Shown here piece by piece: positions 33,915 to 42,983 of a stretch of 64,000 nt of DNA. Within the stretch, counting starts at the first letter, position 1, and every line of letters starts with the position of its first letter. The translations under genes were made by a program, and so were the position numbers. Origin of the DNA: Candidatus Heteroruminococcus faecigallinarum (GTDB lineage: Bacteria; Bacillota; Clostridia; Oscillospirales; Ruminococcaceae); contig CAJFKV010000001.1 in NCBI GenBank assembly GCA_904387055.1, positions 1 to 64,000 of the forward strand, given 5' to 3'. A model generated the notes under the pieces. The model saw only the letters and a program-made list of their open reading frames with translations, had not been told where the DNA came from and made no database searches.

Positions 33915-34433
33915 TTACTGTTCCAACTGGTGCTGCATGGTGCCCAGCACGCCGCCGTTTTTCATGGTGTAAAGAACCACGCCGGCGATGACCGCCCCAC
34001 CCATGGTGGACACCAGGAAGGGCACCACATAGGCGGTTACCGGCACCGAGGCAGCGCTCTGCCCCATGAAGAGGATGGCCATGGGCCAGGCGCACAGACC
34101 GCCCAGAATGCCGGTCCCGATTACCTCGCCGCAGAGGGTTGCCAGCAGGTTGCCGGTCTTTTTGTACATGAGGCCGCAGCAGAGGGCGCCCACCATGCTG
34201 CCGGGAAAGGCCAGCAGGCTGCCCAGACCGGTGAGGTTCCGCAGGAGGCTGGCCAGGAAGGCGGAGGCTACGCCGTAGCCGGGGCCCAGAAAGACGGCGC
34301 AGAGGATGTTGACCATGTGCTGCACGGGGCTGCACTTGGACCCCAGAATGGGGAAGGAGAAGAGGCTGCCCACCACCGCCACAGCGGTGAGAAGACCAGC
34401 CAGAACCAGTTTTTTCGTCTGCAAAGATTTCAT
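33915..34433 (-). CDS. thiW: ThiW-family ECF transporter S component
   Basis: A 172-residue membrane protein with five to six hydrophobic segments. It has the ThiW pattern KLVLAGLLTAVAVVGSLFSFP, CSPVQHMVNILCAVFLGPGYG and SLLAFPGSMVGALCCGL. ThiW is the predicted thiazole-precursor binding subunit of an ECF importer, and its pairing with thiM supports this. The ATG at 34433 follows AAGGAG; a longer start lacks a ribosome site. About 300 bases without a gene separate it from the riboswitch terminator. Confidence 0.92.
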   Translation of the reverse strand: MKSLQTKKLVLAGLLTAVAVVGSLFSFPILGSKCSPVQHMVNILCAVFLGPGYGVASAFLASLLRNLTGLGSLLAFPGSMVGALCCGLMYKKTGNLLATLCGEVIGTGILGGLCAWPMAILFMGQSAASVPVTAYVVPFLVSTMGGAVIAGVVLYTMKNGGVLGTMQHQLEQ

Positions 34434-34734
34434 TGTTCGTCGCTCCTTTTTGATCGTAAAAAATGCCACCGCAGGGACAAATCGGCCACAAACAGCGCCC
34501 CCTGCGGACGTTTCCCCAAGGAAAGAGAGAATCCCCCCTCTTCTCTAAGGGCCGGTCGAAGCTCACTGGCTTCCTCTCACGCCGGAACACGGCTTCCCAT
34601 CGCTGTTTGCTCCTGCCGGAACAGGCCCAGGGCGCTCCCCCTTTGCCTGCCATCGCCCGGCAAGTCCGAATTGTCCCGTTGGTGGCCTCCTTTTCTCAAA
34701 AAGATAGTGGATCGATCCGGTGGCGAACGGCAAG

Positions 34735-34762
34735 AAAAAAGGCCCGCCACCGCCGGGCGAGC
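34735..34762 (-). terminator. TPP riboswitch terminator (thiW leader)
   Basis: Read on the minus strand, GCCCGGCGGTGGCGGGC forms a stem followed by a T-run (34735-34740). It directly follows the TPP aptamer and is likely its expression platform. Confidence 0.75.
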
Positions 34763-34784
34763 CTGAACAGATATTCCTTCTGTA

Positions 34785-34868
34785 CAGAGCCCTCCGCCGG
34801 CATGATCCGGATCAGGTGACACAGGTCGAAGCAACAACTTCCTCTCAGCCCGCGAAGCGGACTCCCTG
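34785..34868 (-). promoter_or_regulatory. TPP riboswitch (thiW-thiM operon)
   Basis: On the minus strand the THI-box is evident: GCGGGCTGAGAGGAAG, then CGACCTGTGTCACCTGATCC and GGATCATGCCGGCGGAGGG. It is 350 bases upstream of thiW. The 34434-34734 leader shows no gene. Confidence 0.93.
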
Positions 34869-35027
34869 TCTGTCGGCTTTTAGTGTAATCCCTCGGCGGC
34901 TGGTTGTCAAGGGGGAATTTTCCCTCAGGTTCGGAGGGAGGAAACCCAAGGGGCAACCGCCGGTTGCCGGATAGTTGGTAGACGAGGGGGGATTCTTTTG
35001 GTATGCTTGTCCTTGGAGGTGAGCGCC

Positions 35028-35804
35028 ATGCCCATGGGAGAACGGATTCGGGAAGCTCGAAGGAAAAAAGGGCTGTCCCAGGAAGAGGTGGCCCGGGAAC
35101 TGGGGATCAGCCGCCAGGCGGTGACCAAGTGGGAAGGGGAGCAGAGCGCTCCCAGCGCTGGAAATCTGAAAAAGCTGGCGGCACTGCTGGAGACAACGCC
35201 GGGCCGGCTGCTGAACGGGGACACTGGGGAGAAAGCGGCGGCCGCGGAGTATTATGCCCTGTTCCGGGAAGAGGAGGCAAGGCGCGCTGCCCAGCGGCGG
35301 GAACAGGGGAAGAAGAACATCCGGATGGCGGCGTGTGTCCTGGGCGGGTATCTGGCGGTGTATCTGCTGGGCCGCCTGCCCGCCCTGGCGGGAGGGGGTC
35401 ATTCTCTGCTGGGCTGGCTGCTGGAGACGGACTGGCAGCGCCTTCCCTATCTGTACGGCTGGCTGACTGGCCACGGAATCTTCTGGTGGGCGGCGGCCGT
35501 GTCGGTCCTTCCCGCCTTATGGGGACGGTGGAAGTTTTCCTGGGTCACGTTTGCGGCCTTCCTTCTGGGGCTGGCGGTGGGAGAGGCGGCGGGAAGCAGC
35601 CCGGCGGCCGCCCCGTACGGCCATGGGGAGTATGGATGGGCAATCTGGGGAGGAATCTTCCTCCTTGCCATCGGGATGGGGGCGGCGCTGGAGCGGCTTC
35701 CTCCTCCCGATGGCAAGGGCCTTTCCCGGGGGCAGGTCCGGTGGGGAATCTGTTTTTTGTCGGGGATAGGATTGGTGGTAGTACTGGTACGGTGCCTTCT
35801 GTAG
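35028..35804 (+). CDS. XRE-family regulator with membrane domain
   Basis: A 258-residue protein whose first 65 residues are an XRE helix-turn-helix (IREARRKKGLSQEEVARELG, ISRQAVTKWEGEQSAPS). The rest is hydrophobic with about four membrane helices after a charged linker (about 75-95). HTH-plus-membrane proteins in Firmicutes often sense envelope or metabolite signals, but no ligand can be deduced. GGAGGTGA lies upstream of the ATG at 35028 (an ATG at 35034 is also possible). It precedes, in the same direction, the importer and molybdenum-enzyme operon 160 bases away. Confidence 0.85.
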   Translation: MPMGERIREARRKKGLSQEEVARELGISRQAVTKWEGEQSAPSAGNLKKLAALLETTPGRLLNGDTGEKAAAAEYYALFREEEARRAAQRREQGKKNIRMAACVLGGYLAVYLLGRLPALAGGGHSLLGWLLETDWQRLPYLYGWLTGHGIFWWAAAVSVLPALWGRWKFSWVTFAAFLLGLAVGEAAGSSPAAAPYGHGEYGWAIWGGIFLLAIGMGAALERLPPPDGKGLSRGQVRWGICFLSGIGLVVVLVRCLL

Positions 35805-35877
35805 GGAGGTTCTTCATCGGCGGATGCCGGCGCCCTCCCAGGATGCCCTGCCTTTCCCACGGCGGATTCCCTTCCCC

Positions 35878-35906
35878 TTGCCGAAAAAGGGGCTTTTTGG
35901 TACAAT
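35878..35906 (+). promoter_or_regulatory. Promoter of importer-molybdoenzyme operon
   Basis: TTGCCG (35878-35883) and TACAAT (35901-35906) are separated by 17 bases. The transcript would begin about 55 bases before the substrate-binding protein gene. An AAAAAG/CTTTTT inverted repeat lies inside the spacer and could be an operator. Confidence 0.65.
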
Positions 35907-35966
35907 AAAAGGGAATTTGGAAGGGGAGCCTTACACAGGCAGCTATCCACGAAGGAGAGGACAAGT

Positions 35967-37073
35967 ATGACCATTGGGAGACGGATCGTAGCGCTGATGA
36001 TGGCGGCAATGCTGGCTGCCGGAGCAATCACGGGCTGCGGCAGGGAAGCGGCCTCCTCGCAGGCCGCGGAGGAGAACGCCTCCTCCCTTTCGCAGCAGCA
36101 AGGCCAGGAGCCGGCGGAGGAGGACGGTCCCCTTGTCCTCACCGACCAAGCCGGACGAACGGTCACCCTGGAGGAGCCTGCCCAGCGGATTGTTTCCGCC
36201 TATTATCTTTCCTCCTCGTTGCTGATCGCCCTCGGCGCGGAGGACCGGGTGGTCGGCATCGAGATGAAGGCCGACACCCGGGAAATCTACAAGCGGGCGG
36301 CTCCCCAGTTTCTGGAGCTGCCGGCGGTGGGGAGCGGCAAGGGGATCAATGTGGAAGAGACCGCCGCCCTGGAGCCGGATCTGGTAATCCTGCCCATCAA
36401 GCTGCAGGAAAGCGCCCAGCAGTTTGACGCGCTGGGGATTCCCTGCCTGGTCATCGATCCCGAGACGCTGGACGGGTTCCTGGAGACCATCCGGCTGGTG
36501 GGAGAGGCCACCGGAACCTCCCAGCGGGCGGCCGATCTCGCCGCCTACCACCAGCAGGTGATGGAGGACGTAGGCGCCCGCACCGCCGCCTGCGACACCC
36601 GGCCCACCGTCTACATCGGCGGCAGCGACTTCCTTTCCACCGCCGGCAGCGGTATGTACCAGGACGAGCTGATCGCGATCGCCGGCGGGACCAACGTGGC
36701 GGGGGAGCTGGAGGGCGCCCAGTGGACCGACATCTCCGCCGAGCAGCTGATCGCCTGGAATCCCGAGAGGATCTACATGGTCTCCTATGCCGGGTACAGC
36801 CGGGAAGAGATCCTGGCGGACAGCCGGTTTGCCTCCCTGCAGGGGATGGCCAACGACGGCCTCTATTTTCAGGTGTTTCCCAGCGGGATCGAGCCGTGGG
36901 ATTATCCCACCCCCTCCAGCGCCCTGGGCATTTTGTGGCTGGCGGCCCATCTCCATCCCGACGTGGTGTCGGCGGAGGAATATGCCCAGGCGGCCGTTGA
37001 TTTTTATAAAGAGTACTATGGCATCGAGGTGTCCACCGCGGACCTGATGCTGGACGGTATGGTGATGGAATAG
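35967..37073 (+). CDS. FecB/MolA-class ABC substrate-binding lipoprotein
   Basis: A 368-residue lipoprotein (lipobox AITGC near residue 21) with a Ser/Glu/Gln tether and a class III binding fold (DQAGRTVTLEEPAQRIVSAY, INVEETAALEPDLVILP, WTDISAEQLIAWNPERIYMV). Family members bind ferric siderophores, cobalamin, heme, molybdate or tungstate. No cobalamin riboswitch precedes it, unlike the btuF gene at 3948. Its operon continues directly into a molybdenum hydroxylase and a MocA-like gene, which favours molybdate, tungstate or a metal chelate as ligand; this is an inference from context. Confidence 0.85.
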   Translation: MTIGRRIVALMMAAMLAAGAITGCGREAASSQAAEENASSLSQQQGQEPAEEDGPLVLTDQAGRTVTLEEPAQRIVSAYYLSSSLLIALGAEDRVVGIEMKADTREIYKRAAPQFLELPAVGSGKGINVEETAALEPDLVILPIKLQESAQQFDALGIPCLVIDPETLDGFLETIRLVGEATGTSQRAADLAAYHQQVMEDVGARTAACDTRPTVYIGGSDFLSTAGSGMYQDELIAIAGGTNVAGELEGAQWTDISAEQLIAWNPERIYMVSYAGYSREEILADSRFASLQGMANDGLYFQVFPSGIEPWDYPTPSSALGILWLAAHLHPDVVSAEEYAQAAVDFYKEYYGIEVSTADLMLDGMVME

Positions 37074-37086
37074 AAAGGAAGCGGCA

Positions 37087-38088
37087 ATGAACAAGCGACT
37101 GCTGATTGCTGCCGTTTTATGGATAGGGATGGGGGCGGTTTCGGTCTGTGTGGGACGGTATGCCCTCACCCCCGGGGAGATCTGGGCCATTTTGTGGGGA
37201 GACGGCCCCAGCGATACCGCCCGGGCGCTCTTTTGGAACATCCGGCTGCCACGGGTGTTGTTTGCGGCGGTGGGCGGCGGCGGGCTCGCCCTGGCGGGAC
37301 TGGTCTTCCAGACGGTTTTTTCCAATCCCCTGGCCTCGCCGGACGTGCTGGGTGTCAGCAGCGGCTGCTCGGTGGGGGCGGTATTTGCCATGGTGTTCCT
37401 CCCTGGAGCGGGGGCGGTTGCCCGGCAGGGGCTTGCCTTTTTGGCGGGGATCGCCACCGTTGCCTGCGCCTTGTGGCTGGCGCGGTTTGTCCAGGGAAGC
37501 CGGGTTCTGGGGATGGTGCTGGCGGGCATCGTTGTGGGAAGCGCCGCCTCCGCCGTGTTGATGATCCTGAAATATCTGGCCGACCCCCAGCAGCAGCTCC
37601 CCGTCATCGAATACTGGCTGATGGGCGGATTCCAGGACGTAGCGGGGAGCGATCTGCCGCCCCTTTTTCTGTGGACGGCAGTCCCCGCCCTTGTGCTGTA
37701 TCTGCTGCGGTTCTCCCTCAAGGTGCTTTCTTTGGGGGACGAGGCGGCCGGCGCCCTTGGGCTGCGGCCCCAGGGGGTGCGCCTTTTGGCGGTTGCCTGC
37801 GCCACCCTGCTGGTGGCGGCGGTGGTGAGCGTGGCGGGGACGGTCAGCTGGATCGGCCTGATCGCGCCCCATCTGGTGCAGCAGGCAGGGGGAAGGGATA
37901 TCACCCGGGAGATGGGCACGGTCTTTTTTGCCGGGGGGATTTTGCTGCTGGCGGCCGATCTTTGTGCTCGCTCCCTCACCAGCGCCGAGATCCCGGTAAG
38001 CATCTTTACCTCCCTCTTGGGAGCGGCGGTGCTGGCCTGGCTGCTGGCCAAGGGCTGGCGCCGAGGCCGGGAGGAGGCGCCGCTATGA
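37087..38088 (+). CDS. FecCD/MolB-family ABC permease
   Basis: A 333-residue polytopic permease. It has the family features RLPRVLFAAVGGGGLALAG, FSNPLASPDVLGVSSGCSVGA, LGLRPQGVRLLAVACATLL and SWIGLIAPHLVQQ. It starts 13 bases after the binding-protein gene and overlaps the ATPase gene by four bases. The BtuCD class includes the molybdate/tungstate importer MolBC, so family membership does not fix the ligand. Confidence 0.88.
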   Translation: MNKRLLIAAVLWIGMGAVSVCVGRYALTPGEIWAILWGDGPSDTARALFWNIRLPRVLFAAVGGGGLALAGLVFQTVFSNPLASPDVLGVSSGCSVGAVFAMVFLPGAGAVARQGLAFLAGIATVACALWLARFVQGSRVLGMVLAGIVVGSAASAVLMILKYLADPQQQLPVIEYWLMGGFQDVAGSDLPPLFLWTAVPALVLYLLRFSLKVLSLGDEAAGALGLRPQGVRLLAVACATLLVAAVVSVAGTVSWIGLIAPHLVQQAGGRDITREMGTVFFAGGILLLAADLCARSLTSAEIPVSIFTSLLGAAVLAWLLAKGWRRGREEAPL

Positions 38089-38858
38089 GCTTGGAAGGAA
38101 GAGGGCTGTCCGCCGTGCTGGCGGGGCACCGGCTATGGAGCCAGGCATCGCTGGCGCTGAGACCGGGGGAGCTTTGTTTCCTGCTGGGGCTCAATGGCGC
38201 GGGAAAAACCACGCTGCTGAAGGTGCTGGCGGGTCTGCTCCCCCCGCAGGAGGGAACCGTCCTCCTGGACGGCAAGGATCTGGCAGGTTTCACTTCCCGG
38301 CAGCGCGCCCGGGAGGTGTCCTATCTGTCCCAGCTGCCGCCCCGGTGGGAGATGACGGTGGAGGAATACGCCCTGCTGGGGGCGGCCCCCCACCTTCGGT
38401 GGGGACAGGTGCCGGGACGGGCCTTTCAGCAGCGGGCGCGGGAGGTTTTGCGGATGCTGGATCTGGAAGAGGTGGCCCGGCGCCCCATCGACCGATTGAG
38501 CGGCGGGGAACGGCAGCGGGCCGCCCTGGCCCAGTGCCTGGTGACGGATGGAACCTATCTGTTATTGGACGAGCCTACTGCCAGCCTGGACGTGCGCCGT
38601 CAGCATGAATTTTTGCAGCTGCTGGCGGTGCTGGTTAAGAAAGGGAAAAAGGGGGCGCTGGTGAGCGTCCACGACCCCAACCTGGCGCTCGGCTATGGAG
38701 GCCGGGTGGGGGTTCTCAGCGGGGAACGGCTCCTTTTGCTGGAGCGCCGCCCCGGCTGGGAACGGGAGCTGGAGGGCCTGCTCCGCCCCGATTATGGCAG
38801 CGCTCTCTGCTGGTCGGAGCAGGGGTACTTTTATTGGAAAACCGAGGGGAGAGAATAA
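38085..38858 (+). CDS. FecE/MolC-family ABC ATPase
   Basis: A 257-residue ATPase with Walker A GLNGAGKTTLLK (about 35), the signature LSGGERQRAALAQ, Walker B TYLLLDEPTASLD and the switch SVHDPN. The ATG overlaps the permease stop. Its own stop is one base away from the GTG start of the FAD subunit of the next enzyme, so the importer and enzyme are one transcription unit. Confidence 0.88.
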   Translation: MSLEGRGLSAVLAGHRLWSQASLALRPGELCFLLGLNGAGKTTLLKVLAGLLPPQEGTVLLDGKDLAGFTSRQRAREVSYLSQLPPRWEMTVEEYALLGAAPHLRWGQVPGRAFQQRAREVLRMLDLEEVARRPIDRLSGGERQRAALAQCLVTDGTYLLLDEPTASLDVRRQHEFLQLLAVLVKKGKKGALVSVHDPNLALGYGGRVGVLSGERLLLLERRPGWERELEGLLRPDYGSALCWSEQGYFYWKTEGRE

Positions 38859-38859
38859 C

Positions 38860-39624
38860 GTGTTTACGGCACAAAACTATGTCCGGGTGCAGTCGCTGGA
38901 GGAAGCCTGGAGCCTGAACCAGAAAAAAAGCAACCGAATCCTGGGGGGAGGCTGCTGGCTTCGCCTGGGACGGCAGCGGATTGGGACCCTCATTGACCTG
39001 TCCGATCTGGGGCTGGGGACCATCCGGCGGGAGGGGGATACCCTTCTGCTGGGGGCTATGGTAACCCTCCGCCAGCTGGAGACCAGCGCCCTGCTGCAGG
39101 AATGCTACGGCAGCTTTTTCCCCCGCATGGTGGAGAGCATCGTGGGGGTGCAGTTTCGCAACTGCGCGACACTGGGCGGGAGCGTCGCCGGCCGCTTCGG
39201 CTTTTCCGACCTGCTGACAGGTCTGCTGGCGGTGGACAGCCAGGTTTGCCTGGTGAAGGGGGGCGTGATGCCCCTGGCCCGGTACCTGTCCCTCCCCCCT
39301 AGCCGGGACGTGGTGGCGGAGATCCGCCTGCCCGCGTCGGGATGGAAGGCGTCCTACCAAAGCTTCCGCAACACCCACACCGACCTTCCGGTCCTTACCT
39401 GCGCCGTAGCCAGAAAAGACGGGGAGGCTGCCTTCCAGGTGTCGGTGGGAGCCAGACCGGCCAGGGCCGTTCTGTTGACCGACGTGACGAGGGAGACGCT
39501 GGCCTGCCGGCTGGATCAGCTGTCCTATGGCAGCAACATGCGGGCAGGGGAAGCCTACCGGAGGCATTTGGCGCCGGTGCTGGCGGCACGGGCCATTGAG
39601 GAACTGGAGGTGAAACAGGGATGA
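38860..39624 (+). CDS. Molybdenum hydroxylase FAD-binding subunit
   Basis: A 254-residue FAD-domain subunit of the xanthine dehydrogenase/CO dehydrogenase flavoprotein family. The FAD-binding stretch is seen in NRILGGGCWLRLG and VQFRNCATLGGSVAGRFGFSDLL. It would carry electrons between the iron-sulfur subunit and an acceptor. The GTG at 38860 follows GGGGAGAG and gives the expected family length. It overlaps the iron-sulfur gene by four bases. Confidence 0.88.
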   Translation: MFTAQNYVRVQSLEEAWSLNQKKSNRILGGGCWLRLGRQRIGTLIDLSDLGLGTIRREGDTLLLGAMVTLRQLETSALLQECYGSFFPRMVESIVGVQFRNCATLGGSVAGRFGFSDLLTGLLAVDSQVCLVKGGVMPLARYLSLPPSRDVVAEIRLPASGWKASYQSFRNTHTDLPVLTCAVARKDGEAAFQVSVGARPARAVLLTDVTRETLACRLDQLSYGSNMRAGEAYRRHLAPVLAARAIEELEVKQG

Positions 39625-40085
39625 CCATTACGGTGACCCTTAATGGGCAAAAGAGGACCAGCGAGGTGGCCCCCGATCTGACCCTGTATGAATATCTGCG
39701 CCGGGAAGGATGCTTCTCGGTAAAATGCGGCTGTGAAACCAGCAACTGCGGCCTGTGCACCGTTCATCTGGACGGGAAGCCGGTTCTTTCCTGCAGCGTG
39801 CTGGCGGTCCGGGCCGACGGCCGCCAGGTGACGACCCTGGAGGGCCTTCGCCCCCAGGCGGAAGAGCTGGGCGGGTACCTGGCCGACGAAGGGGCGGAAC
39901 AGTGCGGCTTCTGCAGCCCGGGTTTCTTGATGAACGTGTTGGCCATGGAGCAGGAGCTGGCGGACCCCACCGAGAAGGAGATTCAGCGCTATCTGGCCGG
40001 CAACTTGTGCCGCTGCAGCGGGTACCAAGGGCAGCTGCGGGCGGTGCGCCGGTATCTGGCTGCCCGGAAGGAGGGGAGACAATGA
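39621..40085 (+). CDS. Molybdenum hydroxylase 2Fe-2S subunit
   Basis: A 154-residue iron-sulfur subunit. The N-terminal ferredoxin-like cluster uses CGCETSNCGLC plus a later cysteine in LSCSV; the C-terminal helical domain binds the second cluster with CGFCSPGF and NLCRCSGYQ. Arrangement and length are standard for CoxS/XdhC-type subunits. It overlaps both neighbours by four bases. Confidence 0.93.
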   Translation: MTITVTLNGQKRTSEVAPDLTLYEYLRREGCFSVKCGCETSNCGLCTVHLDGKPVLSCSVLAVRADGRQVTTLEGLRPQAEELGGYLADEGAEQCGFCSPGFLMNVLAMEQELADPTEKEIQRYLAGNLCRCSGYQGQLRAVRRYLAARKEGRQ

Positions 40086-42361
40086 GCCGTTATGTAACCG
40101 CCCCAGTGCGGAAAAAGGACGCCATGAGCCTGGTAACGGGAATGCCCGTTTACACCGGGGACCTGGTGCCGGCTGGGGCGCTGCGGGTCAAGCTCCTGCG
40201 CAGTCCCCACGCCCGGGCCCTGGTGGAGGCGGTGGATACCGCCGCCGCCTGCCGTGTGCCCGGCGTGGTGGCCGTCTATACCTGGAAGGATGTCCCCACG
40301 ACCCGCTTCACCACCGCGGGACAGACCTATCCGGAAGCCAGTCCCTACGACCGGCTGATTCTGGACCGGATCATCCGCTGCGTGGGCGACCCGGTGGCCA
40401 TCGTGGCAGCGGAGACCGACCAGGCGGCGGAGAAGGCCCTCCGGTTGATCCGGGTTACCTATCAAGTACAGGAGCCGCTGCTGGATTTTACCAAGGCCAA
40501 GGACAATCCCATCCTGGTTCACCCGGAAGAGAATTTCCGGTCCCTGTGCGACGTGGGGGCCGATGCAAAACGGAACCTGTGCAGCGTCGATCTGTTTTCC
40601 ATGGGCGAGGTGGAGGAGGAACTGGCCGCCTGCGACGTGGTGGTGGAGCGGACCTACCACACCAAGGCCAACAGCCAGGCCATGATGGAGACCTTCCGCA
40701 CCTATGCCTATCTGGACGAGTACAACCGGCTGACGGTGGTCAGCTCCACCCAGGTGCCCTTCCATGTTCGCCGGATCCTGGCCACCGCCCTGGAGATGAA
40801 AAAATCCCAGATCCGTGTCATCAAGCCACGCATCGGCGGTGGATTCGGCGCAAAACAGAGCGCCGTCAGCGAGGTGTTTCCCGCCTTTGTCACCAAGATG
40901 ACCGGCCGTCCTGCCTACCTGGCCTATACACGGAAGGAAAGCATGACCAACGGTTCCCCCCGCCACCAGATGGAGGTAACGGTGCGGATAGGCGCCACCC
41001 GGGAGGGGGAAATCCGGGCCATCGATCTGCACGCCTTGTCCAATGCCGGCGCCTATGGGGACCACGGTCCCACTACCATTGGGCTCACCGGCCATAAATC
41101 CCTCTCCCTGTATGGCAGGTGGAAGGCCGCCCGGTTCTCCAGCGAGGTGGTCTACACCAATACCATGGGCGGCGGCGCCTATCGGGGATACGGAGCAACC
41201 CAGGGCATCTTTGCGGTGGAATGCGCCGTCAGCGAGCTGGCCGCCCGACTGGGGATGGACCCCACGGTGTTGCGGGAGAAGAACATGGTCCGCGAGGGGC
41301 AGCAGATGCCCACCTATTACGATGAGCCCTGCTCCAGCTGCACCCTGGACCGGTGCATGGAGAAGGCAAAAGAGATGATCCGCTGGGACGACAAGTACCC
41401 CCGCCGCTTCCTGCCCAACGGCCATATCCGCAGCGTGGGGGTGGCCATGGCCATGCAGGGAAGCGGAATTTCCGGGGTGGACATTGCCAGCGTGGAGATC
41501 CGCCTCAACGACGACGGATTCTACACGCTGCTGGTGGGCTGTACCGACATGGGGACCGGCTGCGACACCATCCTGGCCCAGATGGCGGCGGACTGTTTGG
41601 ACTGCTCCATGGAGGAGATTGCCGTCCGAGGGGTGGATACCGATCAATCCCCCTACGATACCGGCTCTTATGCGTCTTCCACCACCTACGTCACCGGGAT
41701 GGCAGTGGTGAAGACCTGCCGTGTCCTGCGGGAGAAAATTTTGGAGCAGGGGGCGTCCATGCTGGGGGTGGAGAAGGCCAGGGCCGAGTTTGACGGCAAG
41801 CGGGTCTTCGTCCCCGGCGGGCCGGAAGTGTCCCTCTCCCAGATCGGCTATGCCAGCTACGAGGGGCACGGCCGGTGCCTGTCGGCCAGCGAGTCCCATT
41901 CTTCGCCGGTGTCGCCGCCGCCTTTTATGGTGGGGGCGGTGGAAATCGATCTGGACCCCCTCACCGGCCAGGTGGAGGTGGTGGACTATGCCGCCGCGGT
42001 GGACTGCGGGACGGTCATCAACACCAATTTGGCCCGGGTACAGACCGAGGGGGGGATCGTGCAGGGGATCGGCATGGCCCTCTTTGAGGATGTGCAGTAC
42101 TCCCCCCAGGGGCGGATGCTCAACGATTCCTTCCTCCAGTACAAGATTCCCACCCGCCTGGAAGCGGGCAACATCCAGGTGGCCTTTGTCAGCAGCTATG
42201 AAGCCACCGGACCCTTTGGGGCCAAATCCATCGGGGAGCTGGTGATCAACACCCCGGCCCCCGCCATCGTGGATGCCATCTACAACGCCACCGGCCATTG
42301 GTTTTCCACCCTGCCGGTCCGGGCGGAAACAATCGCCATGACCCTGGCGGAAGACAAATGA
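40082..42361 (+). CDS. Molybdenum hydroxylase molybdopterin subunit
   Basis: The 759-residue catalytic subunit of a xanthine dehydrogenase-family enzyme. Cofactor and substrate motifs include IGGGFGAKQ (about 253), GGGAYRGYGATQG (about 362) and the active-site glutamate E719 in FGAKSIGEL. It oxidises a purine, aldehyde or aromatic heterocycle using water; the substrate cannot be named from sequence. The ATG at 40082 overlaps the iron-sulfur gene. Together with the two preceding genes it forms an alpha-beta-gamma enzyme. Confidence 0.9.
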   Translation: MSRYVTAPVRKKDAMSLVTGMPVYTGDLVPAGALRVKLLRSPHARALVEAVDTAAACRVPGVVAVYTWKDVPTTRFTTAGQTYPEASPYDRLILDRIIRCVGDPVAIVAAETDQAAEKALRLIRVTYQVQEPLLDFTKAKDNPILVHPEENFRSLCDVGADAKRNLCSVDLFSMGEVEEELAACDVVVERTYHTKANSQAMMETFRTYAYLDEYNRLTVVSSTQVPFHVRRILATALEMKKSQIRVIKPRIGGGFGAKQSAVSEVFPAFVTKMTGRPAYLAYTRKESMTNGSPRHQMEVTVRIGATREGEIRAIDLHALSNAGAYGDHGPTTIGLTGHKSLSLYGRWKAARFSSEVVYTNTMGGGAYRGYGATQGIFAVECAVSELAARLGMDPTVLREKNMVREGQQMPTYYDEPCSSCTLDRCMEKAKEMIRWDDKYPRRFLPNGHIRSVGVAMAMQGSGISGVDIASVEIRLNDDGFYTLLVGCTDMGTGCDTILAQMAADCLDCSMEEIAVRGVDTDQSPYDTGSYASSTTYVTGMAVVKTCRVLREKILEQGASMLGVEKARAEFDGKRVFVPGGPEVSLSQIGYASYEGHGRCLSASESHSSPVSPPPFMVGAVEIDLDPLTGQVEVVDYAAAVDCGTVINTNLARVQTEGGIVQGIGMALFEDVQYSPQGRMLNDSFLQYKIPTRLEAGNIQVAFVSSYEATGPFGAKSIGELVINTPAPAIVDAIYNATGHWFSTLPVRAETIAMTLAEDK

Positions 42362-42897
42362 CCCGCCTTATCCTGCTGGCGGCGGGGGCTTCCCGCCGCT
42401 TCGGGGAGCAAAAGCTGTTGGCGTCTTTCGAAGGGAAACCCCTGTGGCGGTATGCCTTCGAAGCAGCCGCCCAGGCGGCGGTTCCGGTGACGGTGGTCAC
42501 CTGCCGGGGGCTGCTGGAAGGGGAGGGGGCGGCCTTTTCCTTCCAGACGGTCCTGGTGCCGGAGGGGCAGGGGATGGGCGCCTCGGTGGCGGCGGGAGCC
42601 GGTTCGGCTCTCCCTGGGGAGAATCTGTGCTTCTTCGTCTGCGACCAGCCCCATCTGCCTGGCTGGGGCCTGCGGAAGTTCATTCAGGAGTTCGAGGCCA
42701 GCGGCCGGCCCCTGGGCCGCGCCTGCGCCGCCGGCAGGTATGGAAGCCCCACCATTTTTTCGGCGGCGTTCCGCGCGGCGTTGATGGCCTTCAAAGGGGA
42801 AGAGGGAGGCCGGTCCCTCTTTGCAGGGCGGGAAGGGGAGACCTGGTGCCAGGAGGTTCCTTCCCTCTGGCTTCGGGATTACGATGTCCCCTGGTGA
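42358..42897 (+). CDS. mocA: MocA-like molybdenum cofactor nucleotidyltransferase
   Basis: A 179-residue NTP-transferase-fold protein with the signature LAAGASRRFGEQKLL at the N-terminus and CDQPHLPGW near residue 98. MocA transfers CMP to the molybdenum cofactor for xanthine dehydrogenase-type enzymes, which matches the preceding subunits. It is slightly shorter than typical (about 190-200 residues). It overlaps the catalytic subunit gene by four bases and is the last gene of the operon. Confidence 0.85.
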   Translation: MTRLILLAAGASRRFGEQKLLASFEGKPLWRYAFEAAAQAAVPVTVVTCRGLLEGEGAAFSFQTVLVPEGQGMGASVAAGAGSALPGENLCFFVCDQPHLPGWGLRKFIQEFEASGRPLGRACAAGRYGSPTIFSAAFRAALMAFKGEEGGRSLFAGREGETWCQEVPSLWLRDYDVPW

Positions 42898-42934
42898 AGG
42901 AAGGGGACAGACCGTTCCATTCCACAAAAGCGAA

Positions 42935-42963
42935 GGGCGGACCCTTGGTCAAAGGGTCCGCCC
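42935..42963. terminator. Bidirectional terminator
   Basis: GGGCGGACCCTT (42935-42946) pairs exactly with AAGGGTCCGCCC (42952-42963) between the convergent mocA and glycerol dehydrogenase genes. Confidence 0.75.
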
Positions 42964-42983
42964 TGTTGTCTGGACATTGCCGG

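Noticed and set aside
33907..34653. 248-codon minus-strand frame overlapping thiW
   Set aside because: The thiW frame has the membrane pattern, family motifs and an AAGGAG site; the other frame is frame-shifted noise.
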